Below are positions 22,268-35,400 of a stretch of 64,000 nucleotides of DNA, piece after piece (position 1 is the stretch's first letter; each line of letters begins with the position of its first letter). The position numbers were made by a program, and so were the translations under genes. The DNA comes from Riptortus pedestris (Eukaryota; Arthropoda; Insecta; Hemiptera; Alydidae): the NCBI GenBank assembly GCA_019009955.1, contig CM032233.1:96896001-96960000 (forward strand), in the 5' to 3' direction. The notes below the pieces were generated by a model. That model did not search any database. It was given only the letters and a program-made list of their open reading frames with translations, and was not told the origin of the DNA.

Positions 22268-22790
22268 TTTTAGCAGATTTCCCTTAAGGGAAATCAGCTA
22301 TTGAGGTCGTACTCATGACGCGAGTTTCGAAAAATTTCTTCAAATGTCCATCGATCCTACCCAGGAGATGACGAAAATGAGGTCCGTTCAAAATTATATA
22401 TATATATGTCTGTTAACGCTCTAGCGGTCGCAATTTTCGTTTGATCGTTACCAAACTCGATATTTAAACGTTTTATGCAAAAATAAAGATCAAGTTTGTT
22501 AATGGCTGAAATCGGATCAGTGGGAGGGGGGGGGGGTTTAGAGGGGAGGATTTTCGAAAATTCAAAATATCTCTGTTGCTATACGTCGGATTGAAAAATT
22601 GTACAGAAACAATCTTATTGGACATTACATTTACTATAAATATTGTCCTATACATATTTTCCGTATATTGAGTATTGACCGTGAAATTTGGATATTATCG
22701 TTTTAGTAAACGCCCACTCCTACTAGTGTCATATTAATAATAAGCTGCTATATCATGAACCACCTTATTAAAAGGTTAAATATGGAATAT
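22268..22790 (+). mobile_element. Family H copy, 3' truncated
   Basis: Perfect 5' end TTTTAGCAGATTTCC and palindrome. Left block, short (TA)n at 22396-22408, core with GGGAGGGGGGGGGGG, and CGCCCACTCCTACTAGTGTC. It stops before the 3' inverted repeat. It starts 11 bp after the target duplication of the neighbouring retroelement. Confidence 0.88.
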
Positions 22791-23443
22791 TTGTGTTGAG
22801 TGCACAACAGTATGAGGAGGGGAGTGTGTTTTTCTAGGCTTAAAACTGCTTAAATGTAAAACTGGACACGCTAATTGCTAATAAAAAAATTTCCAGCTGA
22901 GGGCTGTCAGAATGTAGAAAATGAAGAAGGAAATTGGCTCTGTGTTGAAGTATTGCAACGGCAAGGGGTACTTCATTTTCTTATGTTTTGTACTAAACTT
23001 TCTTATTGGACTATTGGCTCAAAGAGGTAAGTTCCCACACTGAGCGTCTTCCAGTGGCAAGTTGGACTGTCAACCGAGTGATTTACAGTCGCCGGTTCAT
23101 TACCGCATTACGTGTCAATGAAAGTACCTTTCTAATACATCTAACAATTGGTTGCCTACCACAATCATTCTTCTTTTGATGTTTACTGCCTAACAAAGCT
23201 TTTATGAGCGGAAAACACAAGTAGAGTTTGGCGGAAGTTGTTCACGGAGGAATTAATCCAACTACCGTCGAACTGTTTGAATGACATACAGTTAGTGTTA
23301 TCTCATACTCCACCCTCAATATTTCCCTTAGTAAGGACACCAGGTAAATATGACTTTAACTTTAAGCTCGATATAGGATTTTTGGTGGTAGTAAACCATT
23401 AAATGAAAATCAAAAGTGTGAACTGGTTCAGTGAACTCTTAAA

Positions 23444-24199
23444 AATCCGTCACACAGGGGCTGCATAAACTAAGCAGATTTCCAGCGTGAAGTATAACAA
23501 TAGATAAATCAACATACCGGTAACACAACACCACAGTGAATATTAAGTGAATAAATACAAACGATAATAAGAAAACTCCCGACGGAAAGCATCTGAAATG
23601 TAAACAGATCTGCCAACTTCTTATAGAACGGAAAGAAAAACAATTACTGTAATATATCTGAATAGAACGTATTAATTTGATTGAAAACAATTTACTATAC
23701 GTTTTACTGAAATGTATAATGAATCAGAATAATTATTATCTCAATGAATCAAATTTAAGTAGTCCAAAAACTTAGGAAGGTAGGGGATCACCAGAACATA
23801 TTTGTATGTATCTCGTATTATAAATGTCTCTTGAAAACAATATTTGGTATTTAAGCTTTGAATGATGTGATTTATAATATATCCGAGTATTGTTTATGTA
23901 ACATGAGTAGAAGTGGGGTTTGCAGAAAGCTAAAAACTGAAACATGCAAATATCAAGATAGGGAATAAATGTGTATAACAATATTTATAGGAAATGTAAT
24001 TGTCTATAAGATTGTTTCTATACATTTTTTCGATCCGACGTATAGTAACAGATATCGATTTCTCAAAATTCTCCCCCTCTAACCCCCCTCCCCCGGGTCC
24101 GGTTTCCACCGTTCACGCACTTGCTCTTTCGTTTTACATTAAACGACTAAATATGGAGTTTGGTTACAATTAAACAATAATTGCCACCGCTAGAGCGGT

Positions 24200-24257
<58 letters not shown>

Positions 24258-24386
24258 AAAGTTTTGAACGGACCTCATTTTCGTCATCTCCTAGGTAGGA
24301 ACGATGGACATTTGAAGAAAAATTTCGAAAATCGCGTAATGAGTACGACCTCAATAGCTGATTTTCCTTAAGGGAAATCCGCTAAA
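23444..24386 (-). mobile_element. Family H, long minus-strand copy
   Basis: The plus-strand left border is ATCCGTCACACAGGGGCTGC and AAGCAGATTTCC; the right border is the palindrome GCTGATTTTCCTTAAGGGAAATCCGCT. The (TA)n lies at 24206-24258. An extra region, 23480-23810, has CATACCGGTAACACAACA as in the fragment at 48407. Confidence 0.85.
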
Positions 24387-24399
24387 ATGCATTAATGGT

Positions 24400-24760
24400 A
24401 GCAGTGGTCACCAAAAATGACTTCTTTTTACCACTATTAAATTAAGTAAACAAAATTTTAGGTTGCACTTCTTTTAAAATAATTTTCTTAGAGTGTCATA
24501 AAACCTCTACCCCTCTAATTTGATCGTTTTGATCAAAACGGGAGGTGCATAACTAGACGTTAAAACAATATCAAATATGTCATTTCAACATTCCAAGGCT
24601 AGCTGTTTTTGAGTTATATGTACACACGGAAGTACGGCAAGCCGAAATTCGTCAAAATGGGATCCGAAAGGGTTAAAGCGGATGATTCCGTTGAAGCCTG
24701 AAAGCCGAAAATTTCCTCGATTACAATTCTTCTTTCAATTCGTACAGGGAAGTAGAAATA
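24400..24760 (+). mobile_element. Family X fragment
   Basis: CATTCCAAGGC, TAGCTGTTTTTGAGTTATATG, GGGATCCGAAAGGGTTAAAG and AAGCCGAAAATTTCC match the X 3' half. The GTTTTTGAGTT part here shows what the H insertion site at 39200 looked like before insertion. Confidence 0.6.
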
Positions 24761-26540
24761 GTATAAAAAGTCTATTGTCACATTTCCATGTCTGTCATTG
24801 TTCACTAAATAGATAAGGTAAAGAACACCACAAAATTGCATGTTATTAAAAAAAGACCAAATAATAAGTGCTAAGAGCAAAAATCTTTTACTTCAAATAT
24901 GTGGTAAGACATAAATAAATTAAAAATTTCGGTGTTGAGTATTTGTTCATAAAATGATTTAACGAAATACATTTTTACATGAATGATTAGAGCCACAATT
25001 ATGCCTACAACGAGATTGATTATTTAACATTTCCATCATACCTATGATGATGAAGATACTTAAATTTTATTCTTCTCCAATGTCCAGCTATTCATAATCA
25101 ATTTTCAATCATTTACGAACTGGATCTTAAGACGTTTTGCGAACCTTTTAAACGTGAATTTTGATAGCGAATCAAAATTTAACAGCCTCAAAAGACACAC
25201 ACACCCGAAAACACGTTGTTTAATTTGAAAGGATCAAATTTTTGTAACCTATTAGGAATGATTGATGACCATTTCATGAAGTTTGCCAAAATACGTGTCA
25301 TGCTCACAACTGATATAACAGATTTAGCTTTAAGGGTGCTTTAATAATGCTAATTGCTGTTGCTAGGTGATCAGTTAGTCAAAAAGAATTCTAACCGAGA
25401 GCAACAATCTAATTGTAATCGAACTAACGCACGATTTTTAAAACGCGCATATATAAAACACCTCTTGTGGCACAAGTTATACAAAATCATTTGAAGAGAA
25501 AATCGTTCGCTAATAAGTTAACGATAATAATGACAAATACAGAAAAGAAAACAGTAAGAAATATTGAAGTATAAATATCCTAATATGAATCACTAATTTT
25601 AAGTAAATATATATTCCCTTTGCATTTTGACCTACTCAAGTCTTCAAAACAAACAATAAATCCAAATAACAACACCTCCACAAAATAAAAAAATAAAAAA
25701 ACTAGAAGAAATATAAAATGAAGCGAAGAAGACGTGACAATTCTCCAGAGCGAAATTTGTTATCAAACGGAAAATACAATTAAGTAAGTATTTAAATTAT
25801 AGAAATTATATAAAGCTACTTAATCATTGTTGTGCGGGTATTAATTCAGGAATAATTCATGTTTGATTATATAGTAATATTCTTTCAAACTATGACATCA
25901 AATGGACAATGAACTATAAGTTCAATAAAAATGAAGATCACGGCATTCCCTTTTAAATAAAAAGTAAACAGCTTTTAGACGGAATTAATTGGCATCAGTT
26001 GTTGCTAATATAAAGAAGAGGAAATTATCAAAGGGACAGATAAATTTATCTTCTGCAGAAAGAACACCGATTTATGAGTCTATAAATAAAACAAAGCTAA
26101 ATATTCTCCAGCTGTGTAATAACTGGGCTTGGAGATTGCTCCTCACTTCTTTTATCCTGTTCCTTTCTTATCCAATCTTATAGGAGCAACTGGGCTAAAA
26201 AAAGGTTTTTCTATTTTGGATCGTGAGTGTAATAAGCACTACGGTGAGACTTGAAATCGTCACACTTTAGGAATGGTTAAGAAATGAGACTATCAAAAGT
26301 TACAGAAACACCGAACACTAATCTATCGACGTGTCAATCACATCGAAAGCGGGCTATCGATTTTTATGTAATCGCCATTAAATTATGAAAGAAAGAGGAA
26401 GAATTCTAGGTACGTTTCTTATAGATAAATGGACAAGTGGTCCATAATATTGTTTTGACCCTACTCCAATGAAGTATGTACTCCGTATAAATACAGATAT
26501 ATGTATATAAATATTTGACATCATAAGCATTAATTTAACG
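24761..26540. other. AT-rich stretch, no gene seen
   Basis: A perfect small hairpin AATTTTGAT-AGCGA-ATCAAAATT lies near 25156. Plus frame 25989-26183 (64 codons) has a hydrophobic end but no family match. Nothing else supported. Confidence 0.4.
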
Positions 26541-26882
26541 ATCCCAGAGAGTTTTTCCTCAGTGAGTAGTCGACTACCCGTTACCCAAGGAGGGCCTTGA
26601 ATGAGTTGTAACCAGTAGACTGGCGGCTCACATTACAGCAGAGGAGAAACAATGGATAGATCACCAGTCGAAGGGATCTACGACAGACGAAGTCGTCCCT
26701 CACAAGAATTAAATCACTAAACTCCCAATTCACCACTAGCGAATTGGCAATAGCGCCGCTTGATACCGACCTGGTGAACTAAATTTCCCTCTTGGATGAA
26801 ACGTGCACATACTTTTACACTTGGGGTAGTAGTAGATGTACTCACGCCTTAACCCAAACGAAACACACCCGTAAATAAATAA

Positions 26883-26886
<4 letters not shown>
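26541..26886 (+). other. GC-moderate block ending in (AAAT)n, possible retroposon 3' end
   Basis: A clearly less AT-rich block ends CACCCGTAAATAAATAAAT and runs straight into (TA)n. Such tails are typical of SINEs and LINEs, but no Pol III boxes or RT motifs were found. It includes AGTTTTTCCTCAGTGAG, similar to AGTTTTTCCTCAGCAG in the 9.4-10.6 kb tandem array. Confidence 0.3.

Positions 26887-26937
<51 letters not shown>
26887..26937. repeat. (TA)n microsatellite
   Basis: About 25 units following the (AAAT)n tail. Confidence 0.95.
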
Positions 26938-26941
<4 letters not shown>

Positions 26942-27273
26942 TATTCAATAGATTTATTAACTGACGCCAATTATTTGTCACAGTTTGTTGAGCCATTATT
27001 GTTCAGGAAAAATAATTGATTCTATTCAGTCATTTATAAATATTTTATAATCATACTCAAACATGGCAAAATGTTTTTAGCGAATTTATGTACACGAAAA
27101 TGACTCTACTTTATAATATATGTGATGTTATGTTGAAAAACTATTATGGTTAAATAACCCCTTAAGAAGTAGTGTGGCCACTCGAATTGTGGCGGGGATT
27201 AAATAAATGTTTATAAAGAAAGTGAATTGATGAAATTATTTTTCCTGGCCAATAGTGACTTAAGAATCTCTGA

Positions 27274-27274
27274 T

Positions 27275-27302
<28 letters not shown>
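27274..27302. repeat. (CA)n microsatellite
   Basis: About 14 CA units followed by CGCATATATATA. Confidence 0.95.
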
Positions 27303-27305
<3 letters not shown>

Positions 27306-27339
27306 TATATATACAGTAAATTCATGTACGGACAATTTA

Positions 27340-27452
27340 TTATTTAAGCATGTTTTTTTCAGATATCACTATTTCTTCAGATAGTCATTTATTTTATCCC
27401 CCACGTGTTTCGAATGGCACCGCTCTTTTTCAAGGGGTTATTTTTATATAAA
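27340..27452 (-). mobile_element. Possible Penelope-type terminal fragment
   Basis: On the minus strand CCCCTTGAAAAAGAGCGG then CCATTCGAAACACGTGGGGG has the spacing of the TGANGAAG...CGAAAC motif shared by foldbacks P1-P4. An A-rich stretch follows (GATAAAATAAATG). No second arm was found. Confidence 0.35.
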
Positions 27453-28171
27453 TTTAGGTTGATTAGTAACTGGGTGTCAAGTGTTTTGATTTTCGTTAGT
27501 CCTGAGGATATCGATTCACCTAAACATGGATAATATCTAGGACTATCGATAGATATAAATTATCGGTACGTCGAAAGCACTATCTGTTATTCCTACAGGA
27601 TCAGGTCTATCCCTTGCCTCAACATTCGAGCAATTGTTCAGTTCGGTCCTACCTCACGCTCACATCTTTGCGGCACAGCTCGCCCACTCGTCAAAACACG
27701 GGCGAGCACTTAATTGAAACTAGTTCTGTTGATTGTGTCGAGCCGTTTTAATTAAGGAGGTAAGCCCTGCGTTGGTGTTGGTTCTAAATATCGACCTGTC
27801 CCAATCAATAGACAAGTGGGATGTTCACGCGATCCACTATCGCGATCTGGCTGCCGACCAAACAATCCCTCATAAACTCACCCCAGGGCTGACACAGCAG
27901 TCAGCCGCTCCCACATTCCCACACAATACTACCAAACTACTGTTCTCATTCTCATAAATCTAACCGAAGAATGGCTCTTGAATTAGCCACAGTTTCACCA
28001 AAAAATTTATACCATCTTTGTAATTTATCAGTTTAATTTCTCAAATTTCTACACCAGCTTCATATTTTTAGATGGTTTACCCAATAAGCTGCACTCAAGA
28101 ACTGGGGTTCGTGAATGACGGACGATTTTTACATCTTCTTACGAAGTAAACTAAGTGAAAGATTTCGTTAT
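27453..28171. other. Partly GC-moderate sequence, no gene recognised
   Basis: 27590-27960 is less AT-rich and holds a 74-codon plus frame (27733-27957) without a known domain. It could be host exon or old repeat; nothing decides. Confidence 0.35.
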
Positions 28172-28832
28172 TAGAAGATTTCCCTTCTAATGGGAATAAT
28201 GTTGTTTCCCATTATAATGTTAAAGGGGGGGCTGATAATGTTATCAGCTATTGAGGTCATATTCATGTCGCGAATTTCGAAGAATTTCCTCAATACGTCC
28301 ATCGATCCTACACGGTGGTCCGTTCAAAACTAAACTATGTTTATATGAGTCTGTTAACGTTCTAGCTGTCGCAATTTTTGTTTGATTGTTACCAAAATCG
28401 ATATTTAAACGTTGTATGCAAAACTAATGATCTAGTTCGTTAATGGCTGAAATCAAACAATTAGGAGAGGGGGTTTAGGGGGAGATGTCGAAAATTCTTA
28501 ATATCTCCGCTATTATACGTTGGATGGAAAAATTGTATAGAACCAGTCTTATTGCTAATCTAATGTCCTATAAATGTTTTTTGTACGTTTTTCCACTATG
28601 CTGACAATTTACCTAGATATTTGCATTTTTTTTTTTTTTAGTTTTCGGCCTTCAGTAAACCCTCACTCCTCGCCATGTCATATTAAGAATAAGGTGTTAT
28701 GTTATGAACCACTTCATTTAAATACCAAATATTGTTATCATTGAATTTTTGAGATTTGAGATAAATGCAGTTCGTTACGGGTGGGGGGGGGGATCTGCTT
28801 AGTTAACGTAGCCCCTGCGTGACGCACTTTTC
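28172..28832 (+). mobile_element. Family H copy with modified 5' end
   Basis: The palindrome is disrupted by TTCTAATGGGAATAATGTTG. The left block is intact from TATCAGCTATTGAGGTCAT, there is no TA tract (GTCTGTTAACGTTCTAGC follows TTTATATGA), and the core and 3' end are present (GGGGATCTGCTTAG, CCCCTGCGTGACGCAC). It ends where family X sequence begins. Confidence 0.85.
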
Positions 28833-28844
28833 AGATTTCTACAG

Positions 28845-29235
28845 AATAAGTGGTTTTGGCCGCTCTCTGCGCCCAATTAACATTTCGGTGTGACTTGTGT
28901 ACGACTAGGATTAGAATGTTGAAATTTATAATAAGAACCGTTGTAACGTATACCTTCACCTTTATATGAAATCGACTAACGGCTAGGGGGGATTTCGAGG
29001 AGGGGCGACAATAAAAATATTGCATTGATTTCTGTGTACCTATTAAAGAGGAAAAATAATTTTTCTTTTAATCGTAAAAAGATTATATAATTAAACTCTT
29101 TGACATTTTTTAATCCGGTGTTTTTGGAACTGAAATGCCGTTTTTCACTTACAAATAAAATAACATAAAATGAACTACAGCAAAACATTATTTCTATTTA
29201 ATTCCATAGGAGTACAAGGAAGACGGGCGATGTCC
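28845..29235 (-). mobile_element. Family X fragment
   Basis: Minus-strand order: CTTCCTTGTACTCCTATGGAA terminus at 29203-29220, then internal landmarks, with CGTTAGTCGATTTC and TTCAACATTCTAATCC. It abuts the 3' end of the H copy at 28832, suggesting H inserted within it. Confidence 0.5.
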
Positions 29236-29239
29236 ATGG

Positions 29240-29662
29240 CCGGTGTTTTATAAATAATAAGAAAACAACGAATGTTTTAAGAAAACTTTATGATCAATTG
29301 ACATTCTGAGTTGAAAATTAAGAACTTTTTGGCTCGGTATTGGTTACGGTAGAACTTTGGTGTTTTGGTGATACCAGTCAACCTGCGAGTTTATAAAAAT
29401 GGACTGGAGATAGGGTCTATGATTTTCTTTAGGCCTGTCTTTTACCACTAAACCTAAAATAAGAAGCAAAGGAAATAAACCGTTTTGTAACTAAAGTAAA
29501 ATTGTAGCACGCCTACCTTGGTTCCAGGATATATCCACCGTTATTATATATTTTATTTGCAGCTGTCTAATCTCACTCAAAACTTCAAGAAGTTTCATAA
29601 AAGCATTTCTGGGTAATATGGATAAAAAGGATGTATAACAATAAACGTTTAACGAGATTCCC
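29240..29662. other. No recognised feature
   Basis: AT-rich sequence without family match. Confidence 0.35.
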
Positions 29663-29872
29663 ATTTCAGCCATTAACGAACTTGATCTTTAGTTTTACGC
29701 CAAACGCTTAATTATCGAGTTAAAAATAAAAATTGTGCCCGCTAGAACAGTAACATCCAAGTTTATCTCTAATTTTGCAAGGACTTCACATTTGTGATAT
29801 CCTAGGTAGGAATCGATGGAAATTTTCGTAAAATCATCTCATGAGAATAACTTTTAAAAAAAAAAATCAGTC
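29663..29872 (-). mobile_element. Family H fragment, left half
   Basis: TTTCAGCCATTAACGAACTTG, GCCCGCTAGAACAGTAACA and CCTAGGTAGGAATCGATGG match the core and left block. No TA tract, no palindrome, and the 3' half is missing. Confidence 0.6.
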
Positions 29873-30615
29873 TGTATTCAAGATAGAGTGGTTGTACTAC
29901 ATACCAAAAAGGTATGATAGATAACAGAAATAATAAGAATAATATGCCTCAACAGCTCGTCTAATCCACATTGTTTTATCTTGATAATGTATTAAATAAA
30001 GAATGAAATGCTTTATTTCAGGCAGACAGGAAAGGTGAGAGAAAGGAAGATTGACCTCCCAGGCTATCCTCTAATCCCCAGTAACTTCACTTAACTACCA
30101 TTGATCATAAATCCCTTATAGATATTTTATCTCTCTAAAATGTCACGAAATGAGTAATAGCTCCTTGAACATTAAATTTACTGACAAATAAGCTCAAACG
30201 AAAAGTTATATGCCGAAAACATTGAGAAATTGGAAATAACTGCAAGCGGAGTTCTTATTTTTCTCTCTATGTATAGATTTGATGGGAATACAGAAATATC
30301 TTTGGCTTGAAAAGTTTTTGATATTAATGATAACTGAATTATTTTCAAAAAAAATTATCCGCTATTTTGGAATATAAAAAAATCGAATTGTTCTATTTTT
30401 TAAGACTACATATTAACATTTTCGAGAAGATATATTTCTTATAGCCATCCTCTCACATTCAGGCACCTAAATTGTAGGTTAGGCGAATATAACCCAAATA
30501 GGTCATAATCATTCATGACAAGATAACACACTCATGGAAATAAAAATATTAAACTGTCATTTACAGACTGGTGAGACTTAAAGGGCCCTTATCAAAAACC
30601 GTAGAGCCAAAGAAT
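29873..30615. other. No recognised feature
   Basis: AT-rich sequence; nothing supported. Confidence 0.35.
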
Positions 30616-31411
30616 TCCATCTCACAGGGGCTTCGTAAACTAAGCAGATTTCCCGCGTGCTGGTCTGACACACTAGTAAACAAGAAAGTAGTAATAACTC
30701 GCTTAATAATTGAGTTGAGAGAAAATGTATAGAACAGCAGTTGTAGAACATCAATAGCTTAACAAGACTTGTACTATAACATTTTTCGATCCAACACAAA
30801 GTAAAGGAAATTTTTGAATTTTAAAATTCCCCCTCTTTACCCCGGGCCCGATTTTAGCCATTAAATACTATGATTTTTAGTGTTGAATGAAACCGTTAAA
30901 GATAGAGCACAGTATAGAACAAATAAATATTTTCGAAGTAAGAACGTAAAATCGTCTAAATGATGTGCATGTACCTCACACAGTAAAAGTTTAAAGATCA
31001 CAATATTTGGTATTTAAGCTTACAATAGAATAAAGTGGTTCATGACATAACAGGTTATTGGTAATACGACATGAGTAGGAGTAGGGGTTTACTGAAGTCT
31101 GAAAATCCAAATCTTCAAGACAGAGAAAATTTGTCTATAACAAGCATTATAGGTACAATTACAACAAGAATGGTTCTATAATATTTTTCGATCCGACTAA
31201 TTAAAACGGAGATATTTCGAATTTCGAAAATGCCCCTTTTAACCCCCCCCCCCCTCAATCCCTGGCCTTTAGTTTTGCATGAAACGCTTATATATCGAGT
31301 TTGGTAATGATAAGACAAAAATTGCGACCGCTAGAGCTTTAACAGAAATTTTTCGAAAATCGCATCATGATTAAAACCGCAATAGTTGATTTCCCTTAGG
31401 GAAAATCTGCT
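30616..31411 (-). mobile_element. Family H copy with duplicated internal module
   Basis: Borders: CATCTCACAGGGGCTTCG with AAGCAGATTTCCCGCG on the left; TTGATTTCCCTTAGGGAAAATCTGCT on the right. Two core modules occur in tandem: 30680-30905 (CATTTTTCGATCCAACACAA, TTCCCCCTCTTTACCCCGGG) and 31000-31330 (TATTTTTCGATCCGAC, CCCCTTTTAACCCCCCCC). The copy at 49172-50110 has the same double structure. The TA tract is missing. Confidence 0.8.
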
Positions 31412-32224
31412 AAAACGTTTATGCATGTACACCATAATAGAAAAACAATCTACATTCATGGCAACAATAGTAACTGATCAGGTTCTGAAATTTTTACTTC
31501 GAAGTAATCCTGGTGCCTACATTCTGGCTTTGTGTGTCACACAATCTTAAGAATTCATGGAAATCCTTCTATTCGTTTCTAATTGAATGGGTAAGAAAAA
31601 AAAGCGGGCCGATAAACATTAAACTCAGAATGCACCGGAACGTTTTTTAAAAAATTATTTATTTCTGACAAATTTAAATAGTCGTGGCTTTGATAATTTC
31701 ACTTCAAGTGAAAAATAACTGAATTCACTACAAGCTTATTTGGTAGAATAATGGCTTGGGTAGTTAGAATATTCGGGTTGAAATCCTGGATGTTTTCTAT
31801 ATTTTTTTTCATATGGAAAAGAAAAAAATATAATAATGTTTATTGACGTTATACGGTGTTCATCCAATAAATAAAAATGAATTGCCTATTCGTGTTGGCA
31901 GTGACCTCTTTAATAGAAGCGATCATTATTTGGCAATATCGCTTCACTGGCTCAACAGCTCAAAATACTTAATTGTTTAAAGAACCCACTTATAATATTA
32001 AATTTACTTAACTGTTTCCTGACAATAAAAGAACTATATCTGTCGAAAGATTCTGTTCTGTAGAGAACTAAAAGATTTTCTATTTGCAGGAATGACACAA
32101 AAACGAGATCATCTGTGTATTTTTCTCTCTAGTTTTCCTCTTGTAGGAACCCCAAATGATCATGACTAGAAAACAAAAGTCCAAGTCAAATGCTCGGTGA
32201 AGTAAAAGATTCGAGTAAAAATCT
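31412..32224. other. No recognised feature
   Basis: AT-rich. A tRNA-like phrase at 31745-31790 is discussed under rejected items. Confidence 0.35.
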
Positions 32225-32410
32225 GAGGAGTATATGTGGGGATTTACTAAAGGCAGAAAACACTAAAGTGTCATTAGTACCGTTAATCTTCACGTGAGTG
32301 AAAAATGTATAGAACTGCAATTACATTTCGATAAGGTTGGTATTTTCGATCTCAAGTACAATAATAGAGATGTTTCCGATTTCACAATCTAAACCTTCTT
32401 TCCTTTTGCA
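32225..32410 (-). mobile_element. Possible family H core fragment
   Basis: GGGGATTTACTAAAGGCAGAAAAC, AATGTATAGAACTGCAATT and TATTTTCGATCTCAAGTAC follow the order of the H core but are heavily diverged. Confidence 0.35.
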
Positions 32411-35400
32411 CTAATTTCGTAACATGTTATTTAATAGCCACTGGCAGTGTGTTAATAAGCATATTAAATAAAAATAAAACTTTTGTTTTTTTTAAAGAAT
32501 GAAAGATAGAGTGATGAAATAAAAGCTCATGACTTTGAATGTCGGCTATGCCCACTTTTAGCAGCCTGCAAGAAATGTCAACAGGCGAAGAGTCCAATCT
32601 CAATCAAATGAGGAAATCGGAAAAGAATTATAATGAATGCAATTATGAGAAAACCCATTCTTGTGTATTAGGCCTCAAATTAAGGGCAAAATATTGGCTC
32701 GGTATGACCTCATTCGGTTTTACACAGTTGTTTGCTATTTTTCTTACATTAATTTGAATATTTTTTGAGTAGCGTTCAGATATTAAAAGCCACTCAATAT
32801 GTTTGGTCTAGAAAAAAGCTCCAGTAATCACTCCCCTCTCATCAGCATCATTGGTTTAGCCCGTCGAATGATGGAAGAATATAAATTTTAGTTTTATACT
32901 TCAAACTAAAACTGTGCATCAATTTAGAAGAATATAAAACTTCTCAAATCACTCAGCAGCAATAACAATCATAAATTAAAAATGTTTTATGTGTATCTGA
33001 TGAACATATTGAAATGTCGTTTATTTGTTCTTAATGAATAATTGTCCATCGTATTTTATTTTTATTATTAATGTATTTTATAATTGTCTTATGATTTTGT
33101 TTTGACATTGCTATACAATATTACTTATTGATTTTGGAAGTGATAGAATTTTATTAAAAACCGTTTTGAATGTACGGGGGTTTCTGTTTAATTTACTATT
33201 GTATTATTATTATTTATTTGTTTTTATAGTTGCACTACTTTGGTTTGTATTATATAATGGACGAGTTTTTATTCATATATTTATGCATTTATTATTTTCA
33301 AACTAATCTTATAATTAACAAATATTATGAAGGTCTTTACTAAGGGGAAATCATATTAAGCAAATAAAGTTTATTTATCTAAATGTGGTAGTTAAAAATA
33401 AAAGTGTAATGCAGGAGTATATCAAATGAAAATAATGGAAGAGAAATTCATATTATTGCAAATATAAGAGTCTATCGAAATAGTAGAAAAGCCAGCAGTT
33501 CAAATCTATTAACTGCATGAATCGTTTCATACGAACGCTTGTAAAGTTCTTCACGGCCACTATCCGAGGACTGGATGTCGGACGGAAGCTCAGAGGATGG
33601 CCAAAATAACCAATCTTGAAGAGCGTAAACATTTTTTCTTTGGTTCTTTAGCCTTAGAAAAAAGTTGACACACTTGAAGCACAGTTATGCCGGCTTTAAC
33701 GGCGACCACGCCAGAGGCTATAAACCCACCAGTCCCAGCCCTTTACGTCACAGTATTAACTTTATGCCGTGCATGCCCGGCTCCAAGGCAGCTGGCAATA
33801 TTGTAAATAAAAAATAGGAAGGTTTCGAACGTTCGAATAAAGAAGAAAAAAAAAGTCGAAAAGAAGTATAAGAAAAGCCGTTTACCGCCGCGGATGCTTC
33901 AAAGGTCGACTTAGCCTGGAAAAACATTACCTGGCTTAATGGTGTTCCGTCTGCTCCTAAAGTCACCCTGCCCATTTTCCCACATACGTCTTCCTTGATA
34001 CTAAATCAAGTTATGTGTCCCACTTTTCTTTTGTTTTATACTTGGAATATGCTGTTACAATGAATGTCTAAATATATTTAAAATAAAATCGAATGCATTT
34101 CGCAATGTACAGCAGAGAGGTGCGAATGCTGCCTTTATTATATGGTGCCCACTTTCATTTGGTCATAACCATTTTAAACCCCTCATAAAACTAGCTCCGA
34201 GAACCCTCTCTTTAGCTTGTCTAACCACCATTTCAATTTTCCTGCCTTCCTATCATAATTATGATCATCATCCCCCCCCCCTTCGCACAAGCAATACCAG
34301 CTGGTTGACAATAACAGTTTGTCATGCAAATCCACTACTCCCTTATCTTTCATCTTTGTTCCTCTGTAATAACCCCGCGCATCTTTGTCCCACTCCAAAA
34401 CACTTAAGTCTTCTTTGATAAAAGTATTTGATGAATAAGAACAGGTCTCATTTTCATGTTATGATCAGTGGGCTTCAGTTTCCTGGAGTGGCATGTAATA
34501 AGAAAAGCTATTCAGAAATCGGCTAATAGAAAATTAACATTTTGTCAATAAATATGGAAATGTTTTATTGATAAAGCTGAGTGATTCTTTATGGCCAAGC
34601 CTTTATCACCCTGGCATTGTTGAAAGACACGCGCATGAAAGAGAGTGAATATCCTAAATTCATGGAAATGTAAATCTATTGAAACCCTACAAATATTTTC
34701 TATTTCCTTCTACAATAACGATAATAAACCTTTCATGAAAATGCATGTAACAGAATAAATCAAAGAAAACAATGACCTACAATTCAAACAACCTACATAT
34801 TTTACTTCTGTTAGTTTCTAGTAATATTCCTGCTCTAGTCCTTTCAAGACAAAACTATTTGGTTCCCACTTGTGCAAAGCGTATGTATAATAGCACCATT
34901 TCTGAGACACCGGCCCCCTTTAACTGAGACGCTGATGAGCATTACCGAAGAAATGCATTCTAATTCACTAGCATAATTAAAAATTACTAAAAGATAATTA
35001 TTTATTTACTTATTCGTATAACATCTACGCTAACTTATAAGAGTCCTTACTTTTTTTACAAAGACAATTATTTTTGGGGTTCATCTACGATCAAAATTAG
35101 GACCTATTATTACACTATTTATAAATCTACTCCTTTATGTTGACTATACTGATTTTTATTAAAAAGGTACAAGTACACGAGGCATTTTCTCCACTATCCT
35201 GATTAGGATTGAATGAGAATAAAAACGTGGAATAGTTTGTCAAAGGAAGAAACTAAACTCCTATTGAAATGAGCTAAATTATTTCCCGAAGGAAACTCTA
35301 TTCCTAATATACCACGGTTATTTTTATTTTCGGTTAACTTATGCATCTAGTTGAATCCCAAGAAATGAGATTATAATATTTAAATTGTAAAAGCACATTT

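Noticed and set aside
23060..23110. Box B-like CCGGTTCATTACCGC after a possible box A
   Set aside because: The B box match is imperfect, no cloverleaf is apparent and no repeat copy exists in the window.
31745..31790. tRNA-like phrase GGCTTGGGTAGTTAGAATATTCGGGTTGAAATCC
   Set aside because: The box A and box B resemblances are only about 20 nt apart and no acceptor stem or anticodon arm can be folded; too short for a tRNA or SINE head.
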